This document shows, piece after piece, positions 32,039 through 40,954 of a DNA stretch of 64,000 bases; position 1 is the first letter of the stretch, and each line of letters begins with the position of its first letter. The position numbers and the translations under genes were made by a program. Under the pieces are notes generated by a model, which did not search any database, was not told the origin of the DNA, and worked only from the letters and a program-made list of their open reading frames with translations. The stretch comes from Thermodesulfovibrio aggregans (lineage in GTDB: Bacteria > Nitrospirota > Thermodesulfovibrionia > Thermodesulfovibrionales > Thermodesulfovibrionaceae), in the NCBI RefSeq assembly GCF_001514535.1, contig NZ_BCNO01000001.1:662039-726038 (forward strand), given 5' to 3'.

Positions 32039-32115
32039 AAATTCTCACTGAAAATTGACCCACTTTTACAAATTAAAGGGGTAAGAATTTTTCTCAAAAT
32101 TGGGGTGCAGTACAG
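32039..32115. mobile_element. IS21-type end followed by IS3-type end
   Basis: 32039-32067 carries the GAAAATTCTCACTGAAAATT GACCCAC-type IS21 end. 32094-32115 repeats the IS3-like end at 7723-7744 (TCAAAATTGGGGTGCAGTAC). No transposase between them. This is the junction between the plasmid-like block and the polysaccharide locus. Confidence 0.6.
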
Positions 32116-32278
32116 GTGTCGAATGAACTTAAGAAGAAGGAGATATTTATTTCCTTTTGTAAATTTCTTGTGGACAATACTTTACTCTATCAGTAAAGAA
32201 AAATCAACGGGTTGTAGCCACACCACATAATCAAAGAATGCTTGACAATCAATTATTTCTAATGTTATTGTTTTAAAT

Positions 32279-32860
32279 ATGAACAAAATAGATTTTTCAG
32301 ATGAAATATCAATGCGTATTCTTGAACATATTCATGAAAACCCAACAATTACTCAAAGAGACCTTGCATCAAAGCTTGGCATAGCTCTTGGACTTACAAA
32401 CTCATACATAAAACGACTTTACAAAAAAGGCTGTATAAAGATTAAGAATCTCGATGGGAAAAGATTAAAATATATCCTCACACCAAAGGGATTTGTTGAA
32501 AAGGCACGTCTTACCTGTAATTACATGGCAAGGTCATTTAACTATTTCAGAGAAATTAAACAAAAAATAGACCAGACATACAACGCTATGATTGAATCAG
32601 GAATAAACAAAATCGTTCTATGGGGTGATGGAGAGCTTGCCGAAGTCTGCATAGTTTCATTAAAGGGACTTCCTATCACCATTTCTGGAATAGTCGGATT
32701 TAACGAAGACAGGAAAAAGATTTTCAACTACACAGTCTATACAAAGGATGAAATAAAAAACATAGAATTTGATGCAGTTCTTGTAGCAACCTTTGATGAA
32801 CGCGAGATTGCTCAATTAAAAGACATCGATAAAAAGGTTTACTATCTATGGCAGAGCTGA
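32279..32860 (+). CDS. Winged-helix (MarR-like) regulator at the head of the polysaccharide locus
   Basis: 193 residues. The N-terminal winged helix (ILEHIHENPTITQRDLASKL, LGLTNSYIKRLYKKGCIKIK) is followed by a C-terminal region (INKIVLWGDGELAEVCIVSL) that looks like a Rossmann-type sensor domain. Proteins of this arrangement often head extracellular polysaccharide gene clusters. It overlaps the following UpxY-like gene by 13 bases, so regulator and antiterminator are made together. No Shine-Dalgarno; the transcript could start near 32279. Confidence 0.75.
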   Translation: MNKIDFSDEISMRILEHIHENPTITQRDLASKLGIALGLTNSYIKRLYKKGCIKIKNLDGKRLKYILTPKGFVEKARLTCNYMARSFNYFREIKQKIDQTYNAMIESGINKIVLWGDGELAEVCIVSLKGLPITISGIVGFNEDRKKIFNYTVYTKDEIKNIEFDAVLVATFDEREIAQLKDIDKKVYYLWQS

Positions 32861-33357
32861 CATTAAGCTGGTACTGTATATATGTAAAGTCAAGGCATGA
32901 GTTTAAGGTATCTGAGAGGCTTTCAAAATTGGGGATAGAGGTCTTTTTACCTGCTGTTGAAAAGCTTAGAAAATGGAAGGACAGAAAAAAGCTTGTCAAA
33001 TTCCCGCTTTTTCCTGGATATCTCTTTGTTAACATTGAAAAAAGCTATGAATTAATACTCAGGGTGTTAAAGACACCAGGGGTTGTATGTTTCATAAAGA
33101 ATGCCCTTGGAGAGCCTGAACCTGTTCCTGAGGAGCAGATAATACCGTTGAAAAAAGCAATAGAAAACAAAGTGGAAATAGACCCATATCCATACTTAAA
33201 GGAAGGGCAGAAAGTAAGAATAAAGAGTGGAGCTCTACAGGGAGTAACAGGGATACTCAAGAGCAAAGAGAAAAAGCATTATCTTATTTTAGCGATAGAT
33301 ATACTTCAGAGGTCAGTAAGTGTTAGAATAGATGCCTCTGAAGTAGAACTGGTTTAA
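32848..33357 (+). CDS. UpxY/RfaH-type NusG-like transcription antiterminator
   Basis: 169 residues. The N-terminal NGN domain (LSWYCIYVKSRHEFKVSERL ... FPLFPGYLFVNI) and C-terminal KOW motif (EGQKVRIKSGALQGVTGILK) define a NusG paralogue. UpxY/RfaH/LoaP-type proteins bind RNA polymerase at a leader element and allow transcription through long surface-polysaccharide operons. It is the second gene of the locus. A 12-bp-stem hairpin with a GGCGG-containing segment follows directly at 33370-33419 and could be its recruitment element (inference). Confidence 0.87.
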   Translation: MAELTLSWYCIYVKSRHEFKVSERLSKLGIEVFLPAVEKLRKWKDRKKLVKFPLFPGYLFVNIEKSYELILRVLKTPGVVCFIKNALGEPEPVPEEQIIPLKKAIENKVEIDPYPYLKEGQKVRIKSGALQGVTGILKSKEKKHYLILAIDILQRSVSVRIDASEVELV

Positions 33358-33369
33358 TTTTTTGCCCTG

Positions 33370-33419
33370 CTCGGTTACATTTGCATTTTTGCCAATGTAA
33401 CTGAGGAGGCGGAGCATTG
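33370..33419 (+). promoter_or_regulatory. Leader hairpin with ops-like GGCGG segment
   Basis: CTCGGTTACATT pairs with AATGTAACTGAG (one G-U), followed by GGAGGCGGAGCATTG. The last part resembles the RfaH ops core GGCGGTAGC with one base missing. It sits between the antiterminator gene and the biosynthetic operon. The remaining 33420-33645 shows nothing recognisable. Confidence 0.45.
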
Positions 33420-33645
33420 AAAAAAGCCTGAAAATTATTGATAATATCTGCAAAAACTCTTTTATAAGAAGCATATCTTTTGAAATAAATTGATAAGCGG
33501 AGTTGAAAGAAAAGACTAAGAGGAAACAAAGCGAGAATAAAATAAGACAATTTATTGTGCCTTTACGGTTAAAGTTTCCAAACTATATTAATGTTTTATG
33601 AAATTCTTCCACAATAAAACACTTGAAATAAAAACAGAGCACAAT

Positions 33646-33738
33646 ATGAAAAAATCACTAATAACAGGCATTGCAGGACATGATGGTCTATATCATATCT
33701 CAGGAAAGGAGAAGAATCCTTATGAAGCTTATCAATAA
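33646..33738 (+). pseudogene. GDP-mannose 4,6-dehydratase 5' ghost
   Basis: The frame from ATG 33646 begins MKKSLITGIAGHDG, close to the Gmd start (KKALITGITGQDGSYL) with its GxxGxxG nucleotide-binding motif. It then runs into unrelated codons and a stop at 33738, overlapping the wbpA start. It is probably a remnant of an earlier gene set at this locus. Confidence 0.6.
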
Positions 33739-35020
33739 AATTAAAACAAAACAGGCAAAAATCGGCATAATTGGTCTTGGATATGTGGGTTTACCTCTTG
33801 TAATAGAGTTCTGCAAGGCAGGTTTTCAAGTTTATGGGTTTGATATAGACGAGAGAAAAATAAATCTTCTTTTAGAGGGTAAAAGCTACATTAAGCATAT
33901 TAATAATTCATCAATTTCTGAAATACTTCCTAATTTTACTCCTACTACTGATTTTTCAAGAATTTCTGAGGTGGATTGTGTGATAATATGTGTTCCTACT
34001 CCGTTAAATAAATATAGAGAACCTGATTTAAGCTATGTCTTCAACACAGGTGAAGTCATCGCAAAATATATGAAGAAAGGACAACTCATTGTGCTTGAGT
34101 CCACCACATATCCAGGAACAACAGATGAAGACCTTAGAAAAATTCTTGAAAAATCAGGACTGAAAGCAGGAGTAGATTTTTATCTTGCCTATTCACCAGA
34201 AAGAGAAGACCCCGGGAACAAAGAGTTCAGCACATCAAAAATACCAAAGGTTGTAGGTGGATTTAGTTCTTCATGTCTTGAAGTAGCAAAAGCTCTCTAT
34301 GATCAGATAGTTGTCAGAACAGTTCCAGTATCAAGTACAAAGGTTGCTGAATCAGTTAAACTTCTTGAAAATATATATCGGGCTGTGAATATAGCTCTTG
34401 TAAATGAATTAAAAATACTCTTTGACCGTATGGGAATAGATGTCTGGGAAGTCATAGAAGCAGCTAAAACAAAACCTTTTGGATTTCAGGCATTTTATCC
34501 GGGCCCTGGACTTGGTGGCCATTGTATTCCTATAGACCCATTTTACCTAACATGGAAAGCCCGTGAGTATGACTTTCATACACGATTTATAGAGCTTGCT
34601 GGCGAAATAAATACCCAAGTAACGTATTATGTCTTAGAGAAAATAATTCAAGCTTTAAATGAGAATAAAACATCCATAAAAGGAGCAAGAATCCTAATAT
34701 TAGGAGTTGCTTATAAAAAAGATGTAGATGATATGAGAGAATCCCCTGCTCTTAAGCTTATGGATCTTCTTGAAAAGAGAGGTGCTCTGGTGGATTACAA
34801 TGACCCTTACATACCTGAACTTCCTGAAACAAGGAAGTATAAGAAAAAAAAGAAATCAGTGGAACTTACGCCAGATAATTTATCATTATATGATTGCGTT
34901 GTGATAACTACTGATCACAGTCTGTACGACCCTGATTTCATTGCTAAAAATTCAAAGCTAATAATAGATACTCGTAATCTTATAAAATCAAAAACCTATC
35001 AAAATGTTTTAAAGGCATAG
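33722..35020 (+). CDS. wbpA: UDP-N-acetylglucosamine / UDP-ManNAc 6-dehydrogenase (WbpA/WecC type)
   Basis: 432 residues from ATG 33722 (AAGGAG upstream). Nucleotide sugar dehydrogenase: Rossmann GIIGLGYVGLPL near 16-27, active-site Cys in GLGGHCIPIDPFY near 260, and a C-terminal second Rossmann domain (GARILILGVAYKKDVDDMRE). These enzymes oxidise the C6 hydroxyl of a UDP-sugar twice to the uronic acid. Because the next genes encode WbpB/WbpD/WbpE-type enzymes, UDP-GlcNAc to UDP-GlcNAcA (WbpA/WbpO) is the likely reaction. A TTG-started extension to 33671 is less likely. Confidence 0.87.
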   Translation: MKLINKIKTKQAKIGIIGLGYVGLPLVIEFCKAGFQVYGFDIDERKINLLLEGKSYIKHINNSSISEILPNFTPTTDFSRISEVDCVIICVPTPLNKYREPDLSYVFNTGEVIAKYMKKGQLIVLESTTYPGTTDEDLRKILEKSGLKAGVDFYLAYSPEREDPGNKEFSTSKIPKVVGGFSSSCLEVAKALYDQIVVRTVPVSSTKVAESVKLLENIYRAVNIALVNELKILFDRMGIDVWEVIEAAKTKPFGFQAFYPGPGLGGHCIPIDPFYLTWKAREYDFHTRFIELAGEINTQVTYYVLEKIIQALNENKTSIKGARILILGVAYKKDVDDMRESPALKLMDLLEKRGALVDYNDPYIPELPETRKYKKKKKSVELTPDNLSLYDCVVITTDHSLYDPDFIAKNSKLIIDTRNLIKSKTYQNVLKA

Positions 35021-35034
35021 AATAAGGAGAAAAC

Positions 35035-36621
35035 ATGAAGAAAAGATTTATCGGACACATAGGACTTGGATATTGGGGAAAAAACATCTTTAGAAATCTC
35101 TATGAACTTGAAGTATTGCATACTGCCTGCGATGTTTCAGAAGAAGTGCTCAATGAATACAGGAAAAAATTCCGTGATGTAAACTTTACTATGGATTATA
35201 ACGAAATCCTTAGAAATCCTGAACTAAAAGCCGTAACCATAGCAACGCCTGCAGCTACTCACTATGAATTTGTTAAAAAAGCCTTGCTTGCTGACAAAGA
35301 TGTCTTTGTAGAAAAGCCACTTGCCCTAAAAACTACTGAAGCTAAAGAATTAATTAAAATTGCTGAAGACAATAAAAAAATACTCATGGTAGGTCATATC
35401 CTGAGATATCATCCTGCAGTTATCAAGCTCAAAGAAATTATATCATCTGGAACCTTAGGAAAAATTCAATACATTTATTCAAATCGTCTCAATATTGGTA
35501 AACTTCGCACAGAGGAAAACATACTCTGGAGTTTTGCACCCCATGATATATCGGTAATACTGATGCTTTTAGACGAGGAACCTATTAAAGTAAGTGCCTT
35601 TGGCGGAGACTATTTAAATAAAGGGATATACGATATAACACTTACAACTCTTGAATTTCCTAATAATATAAAAGCCCACATATTCGTAAGCTGGCTTCAT
35701 CCTTACAAAGAACAAAAATTGATAGTGGTTGGTTCAAAAGCTATGGCTGTTTTTGATGATGTAAGTAAAGAAAAATTATTTCTGTATCCACATAAAATAG
35801 AATGGAAAGAAGGCAAAATTCCTGTTGCCCACAAAGCCCAGTATGAAGTTATTCCATTTGAAGATGGTGAACCTCTTAAACTTGAACTTATTCACTTTAC
35901 TGAATGTATAAACAATAGACAAACACCGTTAACAGATGGTTATGAAGGATTAAGAGTTCTTAAAATCCTTGAACTGGCAGAAAAATCTTTAAGAGGTAGT
36001 TCAGGTGAGGAAATCTCAAGAGATAAAAATTACTATGCCCATGAAACTGCGGTTATAGATGAAGGAGTTGAGATTGGTGAAGGGACAAAAATATGGCATT
36101 TTTCCCATATACTCAAAGGTTCAAAAATAGGAAAAAACTGCATAATTGGACAAAATGTAATGATAGGTCCTGATGTTACAATTGGAAACCGCTGTAAAAT
36201 CCAGAACAACGTCTCCATCTATAAAGGTGTTACACTTGAGGATGAAGTATTCTGTGGTCCATCCTGTGTATTTACAAATGTTTATAATCCAAGAGCATTT
36301 ATAGAAAGAAAAAATGAATTTCTACCAACAATAGTAAAAAAGGGAGCAACAATAGGAGCAAATGCCACAATTGTCTGTGGAGTTACGATAGGCAAATATG
36401 CAATGATTGGTGCTGGAGCAGTGGTAAAAAAAGATGTCCCTGACCATGCAATTGTAGCGGGTGTTCCAGCAAAGCAGATTGGATGGGCATGTAAATGTGG
36501 AGTTACTTTGAAATTTAATAATCAGAGAGCAACTTGTAACTACTGCGGTAATGAATATATATTGAAAGAAGGCAAAATCGAACTTCTAAAGGAGGGTGGA
36601 AGTAATGAAAGTAAAAGCTAA
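35035..36621 (+). CDS. Fused WbpB-type oxidoreductase and WbpD-type N-acetyltransferase
   Basis: 528 residues. The N-terminal half (about 1-335) is a Gfo/Idh/MocA dehydrogenase (GHIGLGYWGKNIFRNL, FVEKPLALKT). The C-terminal half (about 340-510) is a left-handed beta-helix acetyltransferase with hexapeptide repeats (IGEGTKIWHFSHI, IGKNCIIGQNVMIGPDV) and a terminal Cys pair motif (CKCG...CNYC). In P. aeruginosa, separate WbpB and WbpD oxidise C3 of UDP-GlcNAcA and later acetylate the 3-amino group, with WbpE between. Here steps on either side of the aminotransferase are in one polypeptide. AAGGAG precedes the ATG. Confidence 0.85.
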   Translation: MKKRFIGHIGLGYWGKNIFRNLYELEVLHTACDVSEEVLNEYRKKFRDVNFTMDYNEILRNPELKAVTIATPAATHYEFVKKALLADKDVFVEKPLALKTTEAKELIKIAEDNKKILMVGHILRYHPAVIKLKEIISSGTLGKIQYIYSNRLNIGKLRTEENILWSFAPHDISVILMLLDEEPIKVSAFGGDYLNKGIYDITLTTLEFPNNIKAHIFVSWLHPYKEQKLIVVGSKAMAVFDDVSKEKLFLYPHKIEWKEGKIPVAHKAQYEVIPFEDGEPLKLELIHFTECINNRQTPLTDGYEGLRVLKILELAEKSLRGSSGEEISRDKNYYAHETAVIDEGVEIGEGTKIWHFSHILKGSKIGKNCIIGQNVMIGPDVTIGNRCKIQNNVSIYKGVTLEDEVFCGPSCVFTNVYNPRAFIERKNEFLPTIVKKGATIGANATIVCGVTIGKYAMIGAGAVVKKDVPDHAIVAGVPAKQIGWACKCGVTLKFNNQRATCNYCGNEYILKEGKIELLKEGGSNESKS

Positions 36622-36865
36622 AAAGGTTAAGGATGGCTATTTAATTCCAAACATTAAAGAATTTGGAGACCTTGAAGAGATAGAAATTGAAATAAAATTT
36701 TCACCCGGTGTTATTGATGCCGGGGAAAGAAGGTTTTCTGATGATTTTATCGCTGAGCACTGGAGAGAACTCATTTTAACAAATACAGACACTTCTGAAT
36801 TTTATAAAAGTGCTGAATACTATATAGAAAGAGCAACAGATTATATGGAAAGGAAAAGCAGATGA
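36605..36865 (+). CDS. Putative antitoxin inserted in the wbp operon
   Basis: 86 residues from ATG 36605 (AAGGAGGG upstream; an in-frame GTG at 36596 is possible). The N-terminal part (KVKAKKVKDGYLIPNIKEFG) looks like a short beta-rich DNA-binding/antitoxin start. The acidic C terminus (SDDFIAEHWRELIL) could wrap a toxin. It overlaps the WbpB-WbpD stop by 17 bases and the next start by 4 (ATGA). The gene downstream begins with a PIN domain, hence the antitoxin call. The family is not certain. Confidence 0.6.
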   Translation: MKVKAKKVKDGYLIPNIKEFGDLEEIEIEIKFSPGVIDAGERRFSDDFIAEHWRELILTNTDTSEFYKSAEYYIERATDYMERKSR

Positions 36866-38439
36866 AATTTTATGTCCTTGATGTCAATATAATTCTGGAC
36901 AACTTTGATACTCTAAGAAGGAATAAATATCCAGCTTCTGTTGAGGTATACAATTATTTAAAAACAAGGGGACTGGGATGTATCTCATCTGCTTCACTTG
37001 ACAATATTAAATTTTTAAAAATTCGGGACCTTATTTTAGAAAAAGGATATACAAAAACAGATGCAGAGATGATTGTAAGACATATGTTAAAAGATTTAGC
37101 GACTAACTTTAAGATTATAAAAACTCCCTCCTATGTAAATATTGAAGATGGTGATATAGAGGATGCACAAATAATTGCTACTGCAAAGGCAATTGGTGGG
37201 AAGGTTATTACGAGAGATGAAGGTATCTTGAGAAAATACGGTGATTTCTCTATAAGTCCAGACAAATTTCTAAAAGAAGTAGACAAAAAACCTTCTATAC
37301 CGATGCTTGATTTAACTTTACAAACCTTTTCTATTTATGAACAGATAGAATCCTCAATTGATAAAGTTATACAGAAATCAAACTTCATCCTTGGAGAGGA
37401 GGTCACTTTACTTGAAAAGAAGATTGCTGAATATATAGGGACGAAATATGCAATTGGGGTGTCTTCTGGTACAGATGCATTAGTTTTATCTTTGAGAGCA
37501 TTAGCAATTCAAGGAAAAAATCAGGAATACTGGGATAGAGATGACTTTGTGATAACTACTCCTTTTACTTTTACAGCAACAGGAGATGCCATACTTAGAA
37601 GTGGTGCTACTCCTCTATTTGTTGATATAGAATTGGAAAGTTATACAATTAATCCAGAATTGATAAAGAAGGTCTTAGATAAGTATGGAAGCAAAGTAAA
37701 AGGGATAGTTCCTGTTCATCTATACGGTCATCCTTGTAATATGGATGAAATTATGGATATTGCCAGAGAGTACAATCTTTTTGTAGTAGAAGATTGTGCT
37801 CAGAGTTTTAGTACAAAGTGGGATGGTAAGATGACAGGTTCTTTTGGTGATGTGGGATGTTTTAGCTTTTTTCCATCTAAGAATTTAGGTGGATTTGGTG
37901 ATGGTGGAATGATAACAACAAATAATGAAGAAGTTGCTGAAGTTATTCGTATGCTATTAAAACACGGTGGAAAAGATAAGTACAATGTAGACCATATTGG
38001 TTATAATGCAAGACTTGATACTATTCAAGCTGCAGTTTTATTGGCTAAAATGCAGTATATAGATGAATTTACGGAAAGAAGAAGAAAAATAGCAAGTATT
38101 TATAACGAAGAATTGAAAGACTTAAACTGGCTAAAAACACCATATGAACATCCAAAGGCTTACCATGTGTACCATCAGTATACAATCAGGTTAACAGGAA
38201 AAGATAGAAATCAGCTCCAGAGATATTTAAAAGAAAACGGTATAGACTCTATGGTGTACTATCCTGTGCCACTACACAAGATGAAAGTTTTTATAAACAA
38301 TGGTATGGAGATTTTTGAAAGTTTAGAAAATAGTGAGCTTGCATCTAAAAGTGTTTTAAGCCTACCTATTGAGCCATTGATGGAGGAAAGAGAAGTTGAT
38401 ATAATTGTAGAAACTATAAAACAAATAAAGGAAGATTGA
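36862..38439 (+). CDS. PIN-domain / DegT-type aminotransferase fusion (WbpE-like)
   Basis: 525 residues in one open frame. Residues 1-143 are a PIN-type nuclease domain: first Asp in VLDVNIIL (D7), acidic cluster EDGDIEDAQIIATA (about 95-107) and ITRDEGIL (D119). Residues about 144-525 are a complete PLP aminotransferase of the DegT/DnrJ/EryC1 family: SIPMLDLTLQ start, VSSGTDALVLSL, EDCAQSFS, and catalytic Lys in FFPSKNLGGFGDGG (K340). WbpE transaminates UDP-3-keto-GlcNAcA. A VapC-like toxin has thus become fused to an essential sugar-pathway enzyme, preceded by its likely antitoxin gene. Alternative starts (ATG at PSIPMLDL) would yield the bare enzyme. Confidence 0.85.
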   Translation: MKFYVLDVNIILDNFDTLRRNKYPASVEVYNYLKTRGLGCISSASLDNIKFLKIRDLILEKGYTKTDAEMIVRHMLKDLATNFKIIKTPSYVNIEDGDIEDAQIIATAKAIGGKVITRDEGILRKYGDFSISPDKFLKEVDKKPSIPMLDLTLQTFSIYEQIESSIDKVIQKSNFILGEEVTLLEKKIAEYIGTKYAIGVSSGTDALVLSLRALAIQGKNQEYWDRDDFVITTPFTFTATGDAILRSGATPLFVDIELESYTINPELIKKVLDKYGSKVKGIVPVHLYGHPCNMDEIMDIAREYNLFVVEDCAQSFSTKWDGKMTGSFGDVGCFSFFPSKNLGGFGDGGMITTNNEEVAEVIRMLLKHGGKDKYNVDHIGYNARLDTIQAAVLLAKMQYIDEFTERRRKIASIYNEELKDLNWLKTPYEHPKAYHVYHQYTIRLTGKDRNQLQRYLKENGIDSMVYYPVPLHKMKVFINNGMEIFESLENSELASKSVLSLPIEPLMEEREVDIIVETIKQIKED

Positions 38440-38445
38440 AAATCT

Positions 38446-39642
38446 ATGGAGGCCAATACAAGATTTAAGGTTCTTTTTCTTACTTCATGGTATCCAAGCC
38501 GTATTCATCCTATAGCTGGTATTTTTATTAAAAGGCATGCTGAAGCAGTATCTTTATATTCTGATGTTGCTGTTTTATTTGTAACAGCCGATAAATCTCT
38601 AAAAGATAAAATTTATGATATAGAATATTCCATTGAAAATAATATACCAACTGTTAGAGTTTATTACAAACATTTTTCAAAAATAAAAGGTGTATCAAAA
38701 TTTATAAATCTTTACAGATATCTTAAAGCAAGCTATTTAGGATTAAAAGTTATTAAGGAAAATTTTGGTAAACCAGATTTAGTCCATGCAAATGTAACTT
38801 TACCAGCAGGGTTGGTCGCTCTGGCTTTGAGATTTTTAAAGGGATTTCGATATATAGTGACTGAACATAGTTCTTCTTTTCTTCCTGAAGATAGCACCTA
38901 TAAAGGGGTTTTTAAAAAATTTTTAACAAGTATTATTATAAAGAATGCAGAAAGAGTAACTACGGTATCTAAAAAACTTCGGGGAGCAATGATTAAACAA
39001 GGTTTAGAAAATGAATATTTTCTTGTTCCTAATGTTATTGATATCAATATTAATCAAGTTAGATCAAAAACTAATAATAAAAAGAAAAAAATTCTACATA
39101 TTTCTTTGTTATACGATAGAGTAAAAAATATAAGTGATATTCTTTTAGTCTTGAATAAAATTGTTTATGAAAAAAACAGAGATGATTTTGAATTTCATAT
39201 CCTTGGTGATGGCGTTGATAGAGAAAAGCTTCAAAACCAAGCAATAGAACTTGGGCTTCTTAATAAATATGTGTTTTTTCACGGATTAAAAAAACCAGAA
39301 GAAGTATATAAATTTTTAGAAGACGCAGATTTCCTAATTACAAACAGTAATTATGAAACATTTTCTGTTGCAACTGCGGAAGCTTTGGCTTGTGGTGTTC
39401 CAGTAATAGCTACAAGATGCGGAGGTCCTGAGGGTTTTGTTACTGAAGATTGCGGAATACTAATAGAACCCAGAAATCGTGAACAGTTGCTTCAAGCGAT
39501 ATTGTATATGCTTGATAATTCCCATAAATACGATAGAGAAAAAATATCTCAATATGCAAAAAGCAAATTTAGTTATGAAGTAGTTGGTAAGCAGTTTCAA
39601 GAGATATACAAATCAATAGCTAAAATTGAAGTACTAAAATAA
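38446..39642 (+). CDS. Glycosyltransferase family 4
   Basis: 398 residues with the two-Rossmann GT-B layout. The N-terminal part has KVLFLTSWYPSRIHPIAGIF and the C-terminal part has FHILGDGVDREKLQ, FFHGLKKPEEVYKFL and the donor-binding ETFSVATAEALACGVPVIA (E-x7-E). It transfers a nucleotide-activated sugar to the growing lipid-linked repeat unit on the cytoplasmic side; the sugar is unknown. It follows wbpE by 6 bases and is in the same operon. No membrane segments. Confidence 0.85.
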   Translation: MEANTRFKVLFLTSWYPSRIHPIAGIFIKRHAEAVSLYSDVAVLFVTADKSLKDKIYDIEYSIENNIPTVRVYYKHFSKIKGVSKFINLYRYLKASYLGLKVIKENFGKPDLVHANVTLPAGLVALALRFLKGFRYIVTEHSSSFLPEDSTYKGVFKKFLTSIIIKNAERVTTVSKKLRGAMIKQGLENEYFLVPNVIDININQVRSKTNNKKKKILHISLLYDRVKNISDILLVLNKIVYEKNRDDFEFHILGDGVDREKLQNQAIELGLLNKYVFFHGLKKPEEVYKFLEDADFLITNSNYETFSVATAEALACGVPVIATRCGGPEGFVTEDCGILIEPRNREQLLQAILYMLDNSHKYDREKISQYAKSKFSYEVVGKQFQEIYKSIAKIEVLK

Positions 39643-39664
39643 GTAGACAATAAAAGGATAAAAT

Positions 39665-40933
39665 ATGATTAAAAGTATCTTTTCTACTTTTACTACACGT
39701 GTATTTTCTCTAATAATTTCATTTGCTACACTTATTTTAACTACCAATTACCTTGGTGCTGAAGGAAGAGGTTATATATCACTTTTAACTGCATCTGCTG
39801 GTTTAATAAATCTTTTTAGCGGATTTATAGGAGGTGCAGCACTGGTATATCTAATACCAAGAAATAAGAGTAGAAATTTTGTTATTCAGTCTGCAATCTT
39901 GTCTTATTTCTGGGCTTTTTTTGTTAGTATCGTTATAACTGCTTTTTTGTTTTTAACTCATTCAGTTGATAAAAGTATTATTTTTCATGTTTTTTTAATT
40001 GGTTTTTTGTTATCTATCCTTTCAATTCATACTGTAATCCTTCTTGCTTTTGAAAAAATAATTTTTCAAAACTTAGTTAATCTTTTACAACTTTTAGTAA
40101 ATTTCATATTGTTTGCTATTTTATTGCTTGTATTTCATAAAGTTGAATTAAATTCTTTTATAGTTTCGTTGTATTCAGGGTATATAGCTTCATTACTTAT
40201 GAGTATTATTCCTATTATCAAGAACCTGCCATCTAAAGTTGAAAATCTTTCTTTGAAATCTTCCTTAAAGGAAATATTAAAATACGGATTCTTTGCACAA
40301 CTTAGTAATGTAATTCAGTATCTTAATTATAGATTTAGTTTTTTTGTATTAAATTATTTTTCAGGTGTTTCTGCTGTTGGAATATATTCAGTAGGAGTTG
40401 TAATATCAGAAGCGATATGGACTATTTGCGGAAGCATATCCTTAGTTCAATATTCAAAAATAGCAAACTCTAATGATATATCTTACTCCCAAAGAATAAC
40501 ACTAATGCTTGCAAAGTTATCTTTTTTAGCCACTTTTATAGCTGTTTGCTTATTAATACTAATTCCAGAAAGTTTATTTTCTATAATACTAGGAAAGGAC
40601 TTTAGCTCTGTTAAACAGATTATAATCCTTTTATCTCCTGGAATAACTATTTTTGGTTATTCTGTAATAATAAGTCATTACTTTGCAGGTATAGGCAAGT
40701 ATGTTATTAATACAAAAGCATCATTTATTGGTTTAATTGTTACATTAATTTTTAATTTAACTCTTGTTCCGTTATATGGTTATTCTGGAGCTGCAATCTC
40801 AGCAAGCTTATCATATATAGCCACAGCCTTCTTTTTAATTTATTCCTTTATTAGAGATACAGGTATACCTCCTACAAAATTATTGCCATCAGTTGATGAT
40901 TTAAAATTTGCAGTTAATAAACTTAAAATATAG
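39665..40933 (+). CDS. wzx: Polysaccharide repeat-unit flippase (Wzx, MOP superfamily)
   Basis: 422 residues with about 12 hydrophobic segments (for example FSLIISFATLILTTNYLGAE, LILIPESLFSIILG, ISASLSYIATAFFLIYSFI). The start SIFSTFTTRVFSLIISF with NYLGAEGRGYIS is typical of oligosaccharide flippases, which move the undecaprenyl-linked repeat unit across the inner membrane. It lies between glycosyltransferase and amidotransferase genes and uses an AAAGGATA site. Low sequence conservation of Wzx means the call rests on topology, context and the N-terminal motif. Confidence 0.8.
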   Translation: MIKSIFSTFTTRVFSLIISFATLILTTNYLGAEGRGYISLLTASAGLINLFSGFIGGAALVYLIPRNKSRNFVIQSAILSYFWAFFVSIVITAFLFLTHSVDKSIIFHVFLIGFLLSILSIHTVILLAFEKIIFQNLVNLLQLLVNFILFAILLLVFHKVELNSFIVSLYSGYIASLLMSIIPIIKNLPSKVENLSLKSSLKEILKYGFFAQLSNVIQYLNYRFSFFVLNYFSGVSAVGIYSVGVVISEAIWTICGSISLVQYSKIANSNDISYSQRITLMLAKLSFLATFIAVCLLILIPESLFSIILGKDFSSVKQIIILLSPGITIFGYSVIISHYFAGIGKYVINTKASFIGLIVTLIFNLTLVPLYGYSGAAISASLSYIATAFFLIYSFIRDTGIPPTKLLPSVDDLKFAVNKLKI

Positions 40934-40954
40934 GATAAAGAGGGATTTTGAAAC

